DNA of 64,000 nucleotides from Haliclona indistincta (lineage: Eukaryota > Porifera > Demospongiae > Haplosclerida > Chalinidae), in NCBI GenBank assembly GCA_964017065.1, contig OZ024791.1, forward strand, positions 8,783,322 to 8,847,321, given 5' to 3'. This document shows, piece by piece, positions 31,423-58,100 of the stretch (positions are counted from its first letter, which is position 1; the number at the start of each line of letters is the position of its first letter). Below the pieces are notes generated by a model that was not told the origin of the DNA, searched no databases, and saw only the letters and a list, made by a program, of their open reading frames with translations. Both the position numbers and the translations under genes were made by a program.

Positions 31423-33967
31423 ATGGCGAGTTTGCTGCTAGATGGAGAAAAGGAGGATGATGATGATCATGGCGTGCCTTCCAGCCTCTTGCAGAGACTT
31501 AAAATACCAGTAAGCTGGCCTGAGTGCGTGTAGGCTCCTGGATGGCTATGCATGTACCACATAGGACTCGAGCAGCAACCAACAGGATGCTAGCGGTGGG
31601 GAGCCAGCTACTAAAACAGTCGCACCTCAACCTGGTACACTATAGTGGGGTTACAGCTGATCACGTGATCTGTATGTTGACAGGATTTTGTATGAAGACC
31701 AAGACTGATAGAGGAGATAAAGTATTTATCAACATATGCTGGTCCGACCAGGCAAGCCATGAACCAGCTAGCTAGCTGCAGTGTGTGACCCAGCAGCACT
31801 GCAGGTACCCTCTCCTAGGGATGTCACAGACCAAGAGTTGTTGAAGATATTGGACTCTGAGGACCCCACTCAATATCGGATCCCTCTCAGTCTAGGGAGC
31901 CCTCATACTGCCCTTGATAATGGTACTACTGCCCTTGATAATGGTACCATAGCATGTGTAGCCCTCGTACTGCCCTTGATAATGGTACCATAGCATGTGT
32001 AGCCCTCGTACTGCCCTTGATAATGGTACCATAGCATGTGTAGCCCTCATACTGCCCTTGATAATGGTACCATAGCATGTGTAGCCCTCATACTGCCCTT
32101 GATAATGGTACCATAGCATGTGTAGCCCTCATACTGCCCTTGATAATGGTACCATAGCATGTGTAGCCCTCATACTGCCCTTGATAATGGTACCATAGCA
32201 TGTGTAGCCCTCATACTGCCCTTGATAATGGTACCATAGCATGCGTAGCCCTCGTACTGCCCTTGATAATGGTACCATAGCATGCGTAGCCCTCATACTG
32301 CCCTTGATAATGGTACCATAGCATGTGTAGCCCTCGTACTGCCCTTGATAATGGTACCATAGCATGCGTAGCCCTCGTACTGCCCTTGATAATGGTACCA
32401 TAGCATGCGTAGCCCTCGTACTGCCCTTGATAATGGTACCACTACCATAGCATGCGTAGCCCTCGTACTGCCCTTGATAATGGTACCATAGCATGCGTAG
32501 CCCTCGTACTGCCCTTGATAATGGTACCATAGCATGTGTAGCCCTCGTACTGCCCTTGATAATGGTACCATAGCATGTGTAGCCCTCATACTGCCCTTGA
32601 TAATGGTACCATAGCATGCGTAGCCCTCGTACTGCCCTTGATAATGGTACCATAGCATGTGTAGCCCTCATACTGCCCTTGATAATGGTACCATAGCATG
32701 TGTAGCCCTCATACTGCCCTTGATAATGGTACCATAGCATGTGTAGCCCTCGTACTGCCCTTGATAATGGTACCATAGCATGTGTAGCCCTCGTACTGCC
32801 CTTGATAATGGTACCATAGCATGTGTAGCCCTCGTACTGCCCTTGATAATGGTACCATAGCATGTGTAGCCCTCGTACTGCCCTTGATAATGGTACCATA
32901 GCATGTGTAGCCCTCGTACTGCCCTTGATAATGGTACCATAGCATGTGTAGCCCTCGTACTGCCCTTGATAATGGTACCATAGCATGTGTAGCCCTCATA
33001 CTGCCCTTGATAATGGTACCATAGCATGTGTAGCCCTCGTACTGCCCTTAATAATGGTACCATAGCATGCATGGCGTGAAGCACACTAGCTGCCTCTCGT
33101 TACTACAGCTGGTAATGAATGCTCGGTCTATGATGTCATCATTAGCTCACAGTTTTATGAGACAGTGCAGGTAAGCATACAGCATGCATGATGAGTGCTG
33201 TTAGATATGGACCATAGAAACGACCAATGATGAAGGAATTCCTGACTACTGTTGTCTTGGAAGGACTGGAAGAGAAGTACAGCATGTGGCTATGCAGAGG
33301 TGGACTAGCTCTGTCTCATCTGACTAGCCATATCTTGACCAATTGTTGCAGAGTGCAGAGTACTGAAGCACAGGAGGTTCATGGGACAGGTTCCGGAGCA
33401 GCAGAGAGTCAGACAGAAACCCAAACCATTTATCATAGAGGTGGACAGGTAATATGAGACTATAGCTACATGCAGTGATCACTCCTCTCACACACAGTGA
33501 CAAACAGCAGAGTGTGAGGAAGCTAGTAGAAGAAGTTGATAATGACAGGTAAGCTGTAGTCTAATATTGCTGTCCATATTTCTGCTAGCAATGCTCCAGA
33601 GCCAGAGTACACTATTCTCAGGGAACCAGTTGAAGGAGAACTACCTCAGTTCCTAGTAATGGAGGTTCAGCTGCCAGCTGTGGTGAGTCTGTTCCTGTCA
33701 TGTATCCATTCCTCCTTCTCTCTCTTATGCAGCGTTCTGGTCAACAGCTATCATTAGAGATGGGCGAGGACAGACTACTCCTCATAGCTCACCCTCTTCT
33801 CTATCACCTTGCTATCGACCTGCCCTTCATGATCAATGATGAAGATACTGGTGCTCAATTCAATAATGATACTAAGGTATCAACGCTGTACAACCTGCTA
33901 TTAACCCTTTATCAACCATTAGGTACTCACAATCACACTGCCCGTCACTGGAGTAGCTCCAATATAA
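31423..33967 (+). CDS. PIH1D1: PIH1 domain-containing protein 1 (R2TP complex)
   Basis: Eleven exons join in frame: 31423-31509, 31565-31634, 31684-31751, 31805-31922, 33109-33170, 33218-33299, 33352-33448, 33498-33548, 33589-33682, 33733-33876 and 33923-33967, giving 305 aa. The N-terminal half is the PIH domain, with GFCMKTKTDRGDKVFINIC, the SLGSPH segment, KEFLTTVVLEGLEEKYSM and KHRRFMG. The C-terminal half is the CS-like fold ending in VLTITLPVTGVAPI. PIH1D1 is the adaptor of the R2TP/HSP90 co-chaperone (RUVBL1/2, RPAP3) that assembles snoRNPs, RNA polymerase II and PIKK kinases. Intron 3 uses a GC donor. Intron 4 is almost entirely a 41-bp minisatellite carrying copies of its own donor site. 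An AATAAA lies at 34104-34109. Confidence 0.96.
31902..33071. repeat. 41-bp minisatellite spanning the PIH1D1 exon 4 / intron 4 junction
   Basis: About 28 head-to-tail copies of a 41-bp unit, with G/A variants and one 6-bp insertion near 32440. The unit includes ACTGCCCTTGATAATG, identical to the end of exon 4, followed by GTAC, so every copy repeats the 5' splice site. Reading minus in any one frame gives a 41-residue peptide repeat because 3 x 41 nt is a multiple of three. Confidence 0.97.
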
Positions 33968-34122
33968 CATCACTTGACCCCGCCTACTAATGCATCAGCC
34001 AATCAGATTGCACTACCCACCAGTTGACATGTGTATAATACTACTCTCTCATGTACCAAACCAGAGAAGAACACCAAATCATTTTACCACATATACATAC
34101 ATTAATAAACAGTTAATAATAT
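33968..34122. terminator. Convergent 3' region PIH1D1 / kinase gene
   Basis: 155 bp between opposing stop codons. AATAAA at 34104-34109 on plus is the likely PIH1D1 poly(A) signal and lies only about 14 bp from the kinase stop codon. No minus-strand signal is obvious. Confidence 0.5.
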
Positions 34123-39774
<5,652 letters not shown>

Positions 39775-39920
39775 TCCGCTAGACCTCTGCTTACAGTTGC
39801 TATTTAGAACAAGTTTCCGTCCAGAGAGATCACACACACACTCGCCCGTCCCTATTATAACTCTGCTTAATCATTGTCTATTTATAGTTGGTGTGACCAT
39901 GTGTGACGTTCTTTGCCGAA
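39775..39920. promoter_or_regulatory. Bidirectional kinase/ACAD promoter
   Basis: 146 bp between divergent start codons, one of the shortest shared promoters in the window. No TATA box is seen. Confidence 0.5.
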
Positions 39921-41631
39921 ATGTTACGTCAAGGGGTGGGGCTGATCAACATGTCGACCACTCTATCCAGCAAGTTACTCTGCTCCTGTGCCTCTCGGCT
40001 CGTCTCTTCTACCGCTCAGTTCTCTTCCTCGTCGTTGTGTTCATCTCAAGATGTGCCACCAGCTACCAAGGACCCTCAGACATTCCACAGAGCTAGCCAT
40101 GGCGAGTTCTATCAAACGCCTCCCCAGCTGTACAACACGTTCATAGAGGATCCGTTCCTGAGAGAGTGTCTGTCCCAGAGACTACCCGCTGATGTTAAAC
40201 AGGACGTGTTTTCTGACCTGACTAGACTGGGTGCTCGTGTCTCCAGTGAGCTGGATCCATTAGGGCGCCAAGCTGAGGAGAACCCACCACAGTTACAGCA
40301 GTATGACCCATGGGGGAGGAGGGTGGATCAACTCATCACCTCACAGGCATGGAAGAGAATGCACCATGTGTCTGCTGAGGAGGGGTTTGTGGGTGTGGCT
40401 TATGAGAGGAGGCACGCCCAGTGGAAGTCAGTGATTCACTCGTGTCACTTGCTGGTCTAGTAATGTGTGCTCCACTGTAGTCGCTTGCATCAGTTTGCTA
40501 AGCTATATCTCTATGCTGCGTCATCTGGTCTCTACTCGTGCCCATTAGCAATGACAGATGCTGCAGCTGGGCTGATAGAGGTATAGCCACACCCCCTCAC
40601 TACTGGTATCCTCCCTCTCTCTATGCAGACAGTGAAGGAGCCATTGCTGATGGAGAGAGCCTATCCCAGACTGGTATCCAGAGATCCTGACATGTTCTGG
40701 ACATCAGGACAATGGATGACAGAGAGAGGAGGAGGATCAGATGTTGGTCAGTGATGCACTATAATGGATGCTCCTAGCTCATGTGCCAGTATAGCTGGAG
40801 GTACTGATACTGTTGCTGTGCCATGTGACACTAGCAGCCACACCCACCATCTCTATGGTTACAAGTGGTTCAGCTCGGCTACTGATGCGGACATGGCATT
40901 TACACTAGCACGAGTGCAGGATGACTGTGGGAGGGTGACACAGGTGAGTGTGTGATAGTGGGAGGGTGACATAGGTGAGTGTGTGATAGTGGGAGGGTGA
41001 CACAGGTGAGTGTGTGATAGTGGGAGGGTGACACAGGTGAGTGTGTGATGTATCTTCTCTCCGACCTGTAGGGTACTAGTGGTCTATCATTGTTCTATGT
41101 TGAGACCAGGACTGATGAAGGCAAACTCAACAACATCCTAATACAGGTACACATGGCTGCCATACACACTGCATGCTCGCTATATACTGCTGTCATAGAG
41201 CCTCAAGAACAAGCTAGGAACACGCCAGCTACCAACAGCTGAGCTGCTACTAGACGGGACAGCAGCCATGATCGTCAGCTAGCTCTCACTCTCTCTCTTT
41301 CTCTCACTCTCCCTCCCTCCCTCCTCTCTCTCTCTTCACTAATACCTTCTCTTGCTTTAGGTTGGTGAGCATGGCAGAGGTATCTCTGGTATATCAACCA
41401 TGCTCACGATAACTCGACTACACAACTGTATAGCTGCAGTATCAGCCATGAGGAGGTATGAGTGTGCTAGCACTAGATGGTAATTATACTGTGCTATCAG
41501 AATGATGCAGCTCTCCAGGGACTATGCTACTAAGCGAAGAGCATTCGGTCAATATCTCATTAGCTATCCATTGCACATGAGGACTCTGGGTCAGCTTGAG
41601 GTATACACACCATCATGTAGCTACATAATCC

Positions 41632-41691
<60 letters not shown>

Positions 41692-42559
41692 ATTGAGACA
41701 AGAGGTTGCACATTATTGACACTAACAATAGCTGAGCTGCTAGGCAGGGAGGAGTGTGGGGTGAGCAATGAGGAGGAGTCTCTCTTGCTTCGTCTGCTAG
41801 TACCAGTAGCAAAGCTGTACACTGCTAAACAGGTGACCCCATCTCTACTGGTATAACTAACAGTTTCATGGTCCCTTTCTACAGGCAGTGTCACTTGTCT
41901 CGGAGGGTCTAGAGAGCTTTGGTGGTCAGGGCTACATTGAGACCACTGGTCTACCCACGGCTTATCGTGATGCTCAGGTCTGTTAGCCACACCCCTGACA
42001 CACCTCTCAACACATGATTGCAGGTTCTGCCGATATGGGAGGGCACTACTAATATACTTAGTTTGGACGTGCTCAGAGCATTGCAGAAAACTAAAGGAGA
42101 GGTGCGTTGCAATGCATGGTTGGACTACTCTCTCTCTATCTGCTTCAGGCCCTCCAAGCTCTTGCTGGGTATGTGAAGAGACAGACAAGTTCTCCCCAGC
42201 CAGCTGGATTACAGCATGTAGCTGACTCCATAGCTCAATCCATGTTGTCACTGTCACAGTTCTTCCTCTCATCTCCTCCTCCTGTGCTGACTACAGCAGC
42301 TAGAGACTTTGCCAACAGTATTGCTCATGTCACCATCGGCTGTTTACTACTGGAGAAAGCTATTCATAAAGACTCAACGCCATTAGACGCAGCAGTAGCT
42401 GAGAGGTAAGCTACTGGCCCCACCTCACTGTGTTGCTATGGTGTCTGTAGATGGTGCAGCCGACCTCTGCCTCTGAAACCAGCTAGCTGCTATCAACAAG
42501 CTACCACTGATCTTCACCTAGTGATGGATGGTCATAAACTATCACTAGACGCTGACTGA
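39921..42559 (+). CDS. AidB-like acyl-CoA dehydrogenase family protein, probably mitochondrial
   Basis: About 12 exons run from the ATG at 39921 (a second in-frame ATG is at 39951) to TGA at 42557-42559, roughly 620 aa. The N-terminus is rich in Ser, Leu, Arg and Cys without acids for about 30 residues, typical of a mitochondrial targeting peptide. Family motifs include [11 protein letters not shown] and [18 protein letters not shown] (flavin and substrate binding), [35 protein letters not shown] and [10 protein letters not shown]. The layout fits the AidB-like branch (including nematode ACDH-11) better than classic short- or medium-chain enzymes. It should bind FAD and oxidise or bind acyl-CoA thioesters; the substrate is unknown. 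One exon/intron junction sits in a 31-bp minisatellite. It is divergent from the kinase and convergent with the PM20D2-like gene. Confidence 0.92.
40927..41047. repeat. 31-bp minisatellite spanning an exon/intron junction of the ACAD gene
   Basis: Four copies of a 31-bp unit. The first copy straddles the exon end (GGGAGGGTGACACAG followed by GTGAGT), so each later copy repeats the donor site. Reading past the true donor meets TGA within a few codons. Confidence 0.93.
41630..41689. repeat. (CT)n microsatellite at an ACAD 3' splice site
   Basis: The CT run ends in CTCTCAG at the acceptor before ATTGAGACAAGAGG. Confidence 0.92.
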
Positions 42560-42705
42560 TATTGTGAACATTTTAAACCATTACATGAAATATTGCACTG
42601 TGGTCTATTCTTGGACTTGATCGTGCAGAATACTCAAACGAATGAGTCCGTGCTCCTCGGACATGAAGTGACACTTTATTATTACAATGCTCTACACACA
42701 TGAAA
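42560..42705. terminator. Convergent 3' region ACAD / PM20D2-like
   Basis: 146 bp between opposing stops. TTTATT at 42675-42680 is AATAAA on minus and should end the PM20D2-like mRNA about 30 bp after its stop. No clear plus-strand signal is seen. Confidence 0.6.
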
Positions 42706-43914
42706 TTACTGTTCAGCGCAGTCTTTATTGAACTGTGCAGTGATCTGCTTGAGGATTTGATCCCCTCCAGTCAGTACATTGATACAGGTGAAGGCCATAC
42801 TCTTGGCTGCTCTCAGAGTCTGGCAGTGAGCCTCTGGAGTGTTGCACACACTGGTGAACTCACGAGTGTGGTTCACCTCTCCATTACCGACCTTAAAGTA
42901 AGGATGGATGGATGGTACCACATGTGACACATTGCCCATATCAGTTGAGCCGGCTTTGTCGGTATATTGTTCAATCTCTCCACCAAGCAGACGAATGTTG
43001 TTGCTGTACATGTCTGCTAGCACTGAATTAGACATCAGGTTATCGAATGCCTTCGCTGATTCAGTAACATTCAGTGAGCATCCAGTGGCACGTGCAGCTG
43101 CCTCAAAGCAAGCCTCAACCTTCTTCCTCAGTATCTTCAGCTCACTAGGAGTGGGAGCACGTATATAGTAGCTCATGCTGGCCTTCTCTGGGATAATGTT
43201 GGGCTTGACACCGCCATTAGTAATCACACCATGCACTCTCCAGCTTGGCTTCATCTGCTGACGGAGAGCAGAGATAGACGTGTAAGCCATTACTGCAGCA
43301 TCGAGAGCATTCACTCCCTCCCACGGGAAGCTGGCTGCATGAGCTGCCTTACCTTTGAAGGTAATGTCTAGCATGCAGACAGCTAAAGCAAGTGGCATAG
43401 ACACGTCAAAAGGAGTGGGGTGGACCATCATGGCTAGGTCGATTCCCTCAAATGCTCCCTTCTCTATCAGGAATACCTTGCCTCCTCCACCCTCTTCAGC
43501 AGGTGTACCCATCACTGTCAATCGACCACCGGATCCTTTCTCCTCTAGGAACGCCTTCACTCCCAGCCCTGCTGCTACCCCGGCCTCAGCAATCAGGTTA
43601 TGACCACACGCATGTCCTATCTCAGGCAGCGCATCATACTCGCAGATCACGCACACATTGGGACCGCCAGAGCCGAAGGTGGCTCGGAATGCTGTGGAGA
43701 TATCACAGTAGCCTCGTTCCACAGAGAATCCCTTCTTCTCCAGAAAGTCAGTCAACAGCTGATGCGATTTAGTTTCTTCAAAATTCAGCTCTGGATTACG
43801 CCATATCTCTTCACTAAGTGTTCTCAGTTCATCTTTGTTGGAGTCGATCGCGCTATTTGCTAATTGCATACGAGAATCCATGGTGCATACACGATCACGT
43901 GTTGATATTTGCAT
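42706..43914 (-). CDS. PM20D2: PM20D2-like M20 peptidase (dipeptidase), intronless
   Basis: A single exon encodes 402 aa from the ATG at 43914; another in-frame ATG at 43881 is equally plausible. Metal-site motifs include CEYDALPEIGHACGHNLIAE (zinc His and catalytic region) and GTPAEEGGGGK (Glu pair, general base). Later come the dimerisation-domain segment KGKAAHAASFPWEGVNALDA and a His-containing C-terminal SIHPYFKVGNG. Vertebrate PM20D2 hydrolyses beta-alanyl-lysine and related dipeptides, a metabolite-repair role in carnosine metabolism. The segments RQQMKP and VHGVITNGGVKPNIIP are strongly PM20D2-like. No signal peptide is seen, so it is cytosolic. Its start lies only 18 bp beyond the POP5 stop on the same strand. 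Confidence 0.95.
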   Translation of the reverse strand: MQISTRDRVCTMDSRMQLANSAIDSNKDELRTLSEEIWRNPELNFEETKSHQLLTDFLEKKGFSVERGYCDISTAFRATFGSGGPNVCVICEYDALPEIGHACGHNLIAEAGVAAGLGVKAFLEEKGSGGRLTVMGTPAEEGGGGKVFLIEKGAFEGIDLAMMVHPTPFDVSMPLALAVCMLDITFKGKAAHAASFPWEGVNALDAAVMAYTSISALRQQMKPSWRVHGVITNGGVKPNIIPEKASMSYYIRAPTPSELKILRKKVEACFEAAARATGCSLNVTESAKAFDNLMSNSVLADMYSNNIRLLGGEIEQYTDKAGSTDMGNVSHVVPSIHPYFKVGNGEVNHTREFTSVCNTPEAHCQTLRAAKSMAFTCINVLTGGDQILKQITAQFNKDCAEQ

Positions 43915-43932
43915 CACGAGTTTATGATAATG

Positions 43933-44142
43933 TCATGGTTTAATAGGTTTGATATCATCTCTCAGTATTCTAATAATCGATGCCTTTAGCTTTCTTCTTT
44001 GAACTGTAGAAGCACATCTATAAAGCAACACATGACAATACTCATCATCATAGCAACCTGAGTCAGTAGTGGACTGGAACAATCTCTTCAGCTTGATCTG
44101 ATTATGATGGATCAGGTACCTCTGACAAGACTTGATCGTTCC

Positions 44143-44219
<77 letters not shown>

Positions 44220-44664
44220 TTTCATAAGAAGATGAACAGGCCTTCTTTACCTCCAATATGAATAACATTAATAGAGCAGGGACTATCCTGAAGGCTAGTG
44301 ATAGTGGTAATGGCTGCCCACACCAGTCGATAGTGGTCTCGTGGAGTACGTACTATCGCCACACTTGTCATGGTGTTTATATACTTAACTAAGACAGAGA
44401 GAGGGAAGAGAGATAGAGAGCTGACAGAGACTAGCTACCATTGATGCTGTGCAGTACACAGGCTAGACCATAGTCTCCATGAAGTGCCTGGACTGAGTCC
44501 TTGATGATTCTCACTAGATCTCTCTCAGTGACCCCAGCATATCCTACTCTTTGATCTTCACTGGAGGAGAAGGCCACCTCTATCAGCAGATACCTAACAT
44601 GTGAAGCTGAGGAACATTGCCTGAGTTAGACCAGTAGCAATCACCTATTCTTAAAACGCACCAT
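43933..44664 (-). CDS. POP5: Ribonuclease P/MRP subunit POP5
   Basis: Four exons run from the ATG at 44664; the first encodes only MVRFKNR. The motifs match POP5: MVRFKNRYLLIEV, HGDYGLACVL, VKYINTMTSVAIVRTPRDHYRLVWAAI and the C-terminal GTIKSCQRYLI. POP5 is a protein subunit of the RNase P and RNase MRP ribonucleoproteins that trim tRNA 5' ends and process rRNA. The 3' end has two readings: no further intron and stop at 43935-43933, or a 40-nt intron that would end the protein at TAA 43988-43986. A (CT)n microsatellite forms the pyrimidine tract of the last acceptor. It is divergent from PRPF8 with 98 bp between start codons. Confidence 0.94.
44143..44216. repeat. (GA)n microsatellite at a POP5 3' splice site
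   Basis: The sense strand reads (CT)n then CTAG at the acceptor before the GTIKSCQ exon. Confidence 0.92.
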
Positions 44665-44762
44665 GCTGGATTATATAGGGTTAAATAAAGCACGTGAGAG
44701 CTAAATCACTGCATCACGTGAGCTCACGCATTCTCCACGTTTTTACCGCCAGCAGCAGCAGC
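44665..44762. promoter_or_regulatory. Bidirectional POP5/PRPF8 promoter with E-boxes
   Basis: 98 bp separate the two start codons. It holds ATAGGGTTAAA at 44675-44685 and two CACGTG boxes at 44691-44696 and 44715-44720, the second as TCACGTGA. The same 11-mer next to CACGTG occurs in the BLTP2/RAB35 promoter. Confidence 0.65.
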
Positions 44763-55003
<10,241 letters not shown>

Positions 55004-55182
55004 CAGAACCATTTTCATTGTTAACAGTAATGAATGATTTGTTTTCATACAAGAGAGAGGAGTAAAGGGAGGGTAGTAATAGTTAATAAACCAGTGATGA
55101 TTGATTGAGTGTTCTTCTGCCATAGTAGCAGTATAGTATAGCACACTGTCCCTAATCAATTTGACTAATAAATGGGGCTCCC
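55004..55182. terminator. Convergent 3' region PRPF8 / TTC28-like
   Basis: 179 bp between opposing stops. AATAAA occurs on plus at 55085-55090 and again at about 55166-55171. No minus-strand AATAAA is seen, so the TTC28-like transcript may use a variant signal or overlap PRPF8. Confidence 0.55.
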
Positions 55183-58100
55183 TCATAACAGCTCAGACTC
55201 TATAACAGTCTTTACTTGATGAGGCTCCTTCATGTGCTTCTCTGGGCCTGTGGGAGGGGCTATAATGTGAGTGGGAGGGGCAATATGCAAGTACTTACCA
55301 AACACAGCAAGCAATGCGATGGATGCAAGATGAACGACCTTACGATCCAGTCGAGCACCAGATGCTTCTAGCGTTAGTAACGGTGAACCACTGGCACTAT
55401 TGGCCTTTGGCATAAACTGAAGTGATTGGAAGAATTTAGGGCACTCTTGAAGATCCCAGACTCTCTGCTCTACTTGTATGGACACCATGAAGCCTAGCTT
55501 CCTAGGGCTAGGAGTTGACAAGGTTGCTGCCGCTCCTTGTAGCTATGTGTGAGTGAGGTTCACGATGAGTATGATATTATGTTAGTATGGTGCTTACTGC
55601 AGAATACAGAGGCCAACCAGCCTCTGGGTGCTTGCTTAGTGCTGCTAGTGCCTTTAGACAGTTCGGAGGAATACCTGCATCATAAGTATTAGTATAACGA
55701 CACCCACCTAACTCCACCCACTCACCTAGCAGTGCCTCGATGTGTTTATGAGTCCTTCTCTGCAGTCCTGAGTCATCGTGCTCAGGGAATACAATGGTCG
55801 CTGGAACATCCTTCTTCACTTGTCCAATGAAATGGAATCCATTAGCTGACAAGAGATCTTCCCAGCCATGTACAGAGCTGACCATGTTCTCCACCGTGGT
55901 CCTGTTAGTCACCTTTGCCTCAGGATACTCTTGAGAGAGATGCTTCAATGATGCTACAATCTGTATAGAAAGACAAGTACTATAACAACTAGACAGCTAG
56001 CTAGGTCGTGCTCACTGTAGCATTGAGAGCTCTTAATGCAGCTATGATATAGTCTAGTGGAGATGACAGCATAGCTCGGAAACTCTTAGCAAGGTCCAGT
56101 GAGCGATCCTTGATAACAACATCTCTTCCGAGTAGCATGTAGCCAGCCCAGTTAGCCGGGTGACCATATTTAGTATTTTGATGTGAAATCTGTACAGGAT
56201 AACAAAATATAACATTTATATGAAGATAATATGGACAGACTGACCTGCATAGCATAGGATAGTGCTCTACTAGATTTACTGCCATATAATAAGCTGCTGT
56301 AGAAGGCGTTCATCATGAGGCGAGATCCTTGGTGAGAGGTAGGCCATTGAGGTATGAGTACTGCATGGGCACCAGCAGCCAAGATAGCATCAGCCATACA
56401 TAGCAAGCTTCCAGCAGAGAGATGAGGTGACTCGGATCGATGGCTGCCACTAATAACCACTAGTTTGGCTTGTAGCTTAGTATCCATAATATCACACAGA
56501 GAGAGAAGGTACTTGGATGGTTCAGGCATAGCGCCAACAGCACTGCCGTCAGCAACACCTCTTCTTGTAGAGGTGGCTGCACCATCAGCATTGCCACGAT
56601 GAGGTATGAGACTAATGGTGCTAGGTTCAGATCGGTCACCAGTATCACAAGAGGCTAGAACAAAGTGTGAGCGACCCCATGACATATTTACTGACAGAAA
56701 CACACTCTCAGCTTCTGATATCTGCTTGAGGATGACATCTTTAGAAGCTGAAGCACCTAACAGTGGAGTAACCTCGAGCTTCTCTGCTACTTGCTTCACT
56801 TCCTTCTCTGCTCCAATCATTGGCTGCCAGTTACACTGAGATGCACTTATTGGAATGGATGGGTTTCCGACAACAAGATGAACATGTGATGAGTTGATGC
56901 CATTGGCTGGAGGTTGAGGCTTACGATATGGTGCTTCGGTGCTCGGTAAAGAGGGTGACTTTGGACGTCCAGGATACTTCTTGGGAGCAGTTAGTTGAGT
57001 TGATGAGGTTATAGGAGCACTAGTCTTACGAGCACTGGAAGGACTACGAGTCTTGTCAGCGACCAGAGCTTGCAGAGAGGGCGAGAAACGAAGATGAAAC
57101 TGTTGGAAGAAATAGACAGAAGAGCCTTCAGGCTTGAGAAGAGGGAATGGCAGAAGATAGAGTTCCTTGTCTGGGATAATGAGAACCTGGCCACGATGTC
57201 CTGGCCCGCCAGGAGGTGGAGCAGCAAAGCCACTTTCAATTGGTCGAATGAGAAGGTCATAGAGCTCATGAACCACCTGAAGGTTGACACCTTTGGAGCT
57301 CTTTCCGCGATTAGCTCGGTTAGGAGACAGGAACTGGTCAGCACTGTGTATAGACTCTGTGTCTTCACCAGACTCGTCTGAGGTAGGTGAGCCCATGCTC
57401 TTGGCTGAATGGCGGCGTGGTTCAACACCTAGAGACTCTCGTACAGCTGTTATGCTGTCAGCTAACGGCTGAAGGTAGGTGGAGCTGTTCTCACTGAATA
57501 TAGATGAAGTGTCGGACATTGTACTGCAGCCAAGATCAGAGAGGTCTACTGTCTGGAACTGGATGATGCCGGTCTTAGGATGGAGCAGCCAGATGAAGAC
57601 ATGGCGTAGAGCAACAGAGTAGTAAATGACGGGACACTTGAGGTGATTAATAGCTTCTTGAATCCAGCTGGACTGAGGAGCAAATGGTTTCATTAGACCA
57701 CACCCTCTCATTGTCTGCTTGTTTACATCTCGTTCAAGAAGGGTATCCACTAACGTGCGGTTCTTTTCTCTCTCTGCCATCTCGAGTGCATCCTCTACTT
57801 TACCAAGCCGCACTAGAACACACACCAGTGTCTGGTAGAGAATGGGCAGCAGTTCTAGGGTTTGCTTGGTGGCATGGTCGTACAGCCCCAGTGTCTCGCG
57901 GAGGTGCTCAAACAACGGAAGAGATTTCTTGAGGCAAGACAGAGCATGATCGTTTTGTCCATTGTGATAGAATGCTTGACCAAGGTAAAACCTCACTTTA
58001 GCTTCGGCCTCCACGTCGGCATCAGCACTCATGGCGTCTTGTCGATATGGATTGGTCAGCATGTCTAGAGCTTGCTTGAGTAAAGAGACTGCTTGATGGA

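Noticed and set aside
32129..33084. Long minus-strand open frames of up to 285 codons with a 41-residue repeat
   Set aside because: They are the translation of the 41-bp minisatellite. Three units make 123 nt, so a stop-free frame stays open by arithmetic. The array is intronic in PIH1D1.
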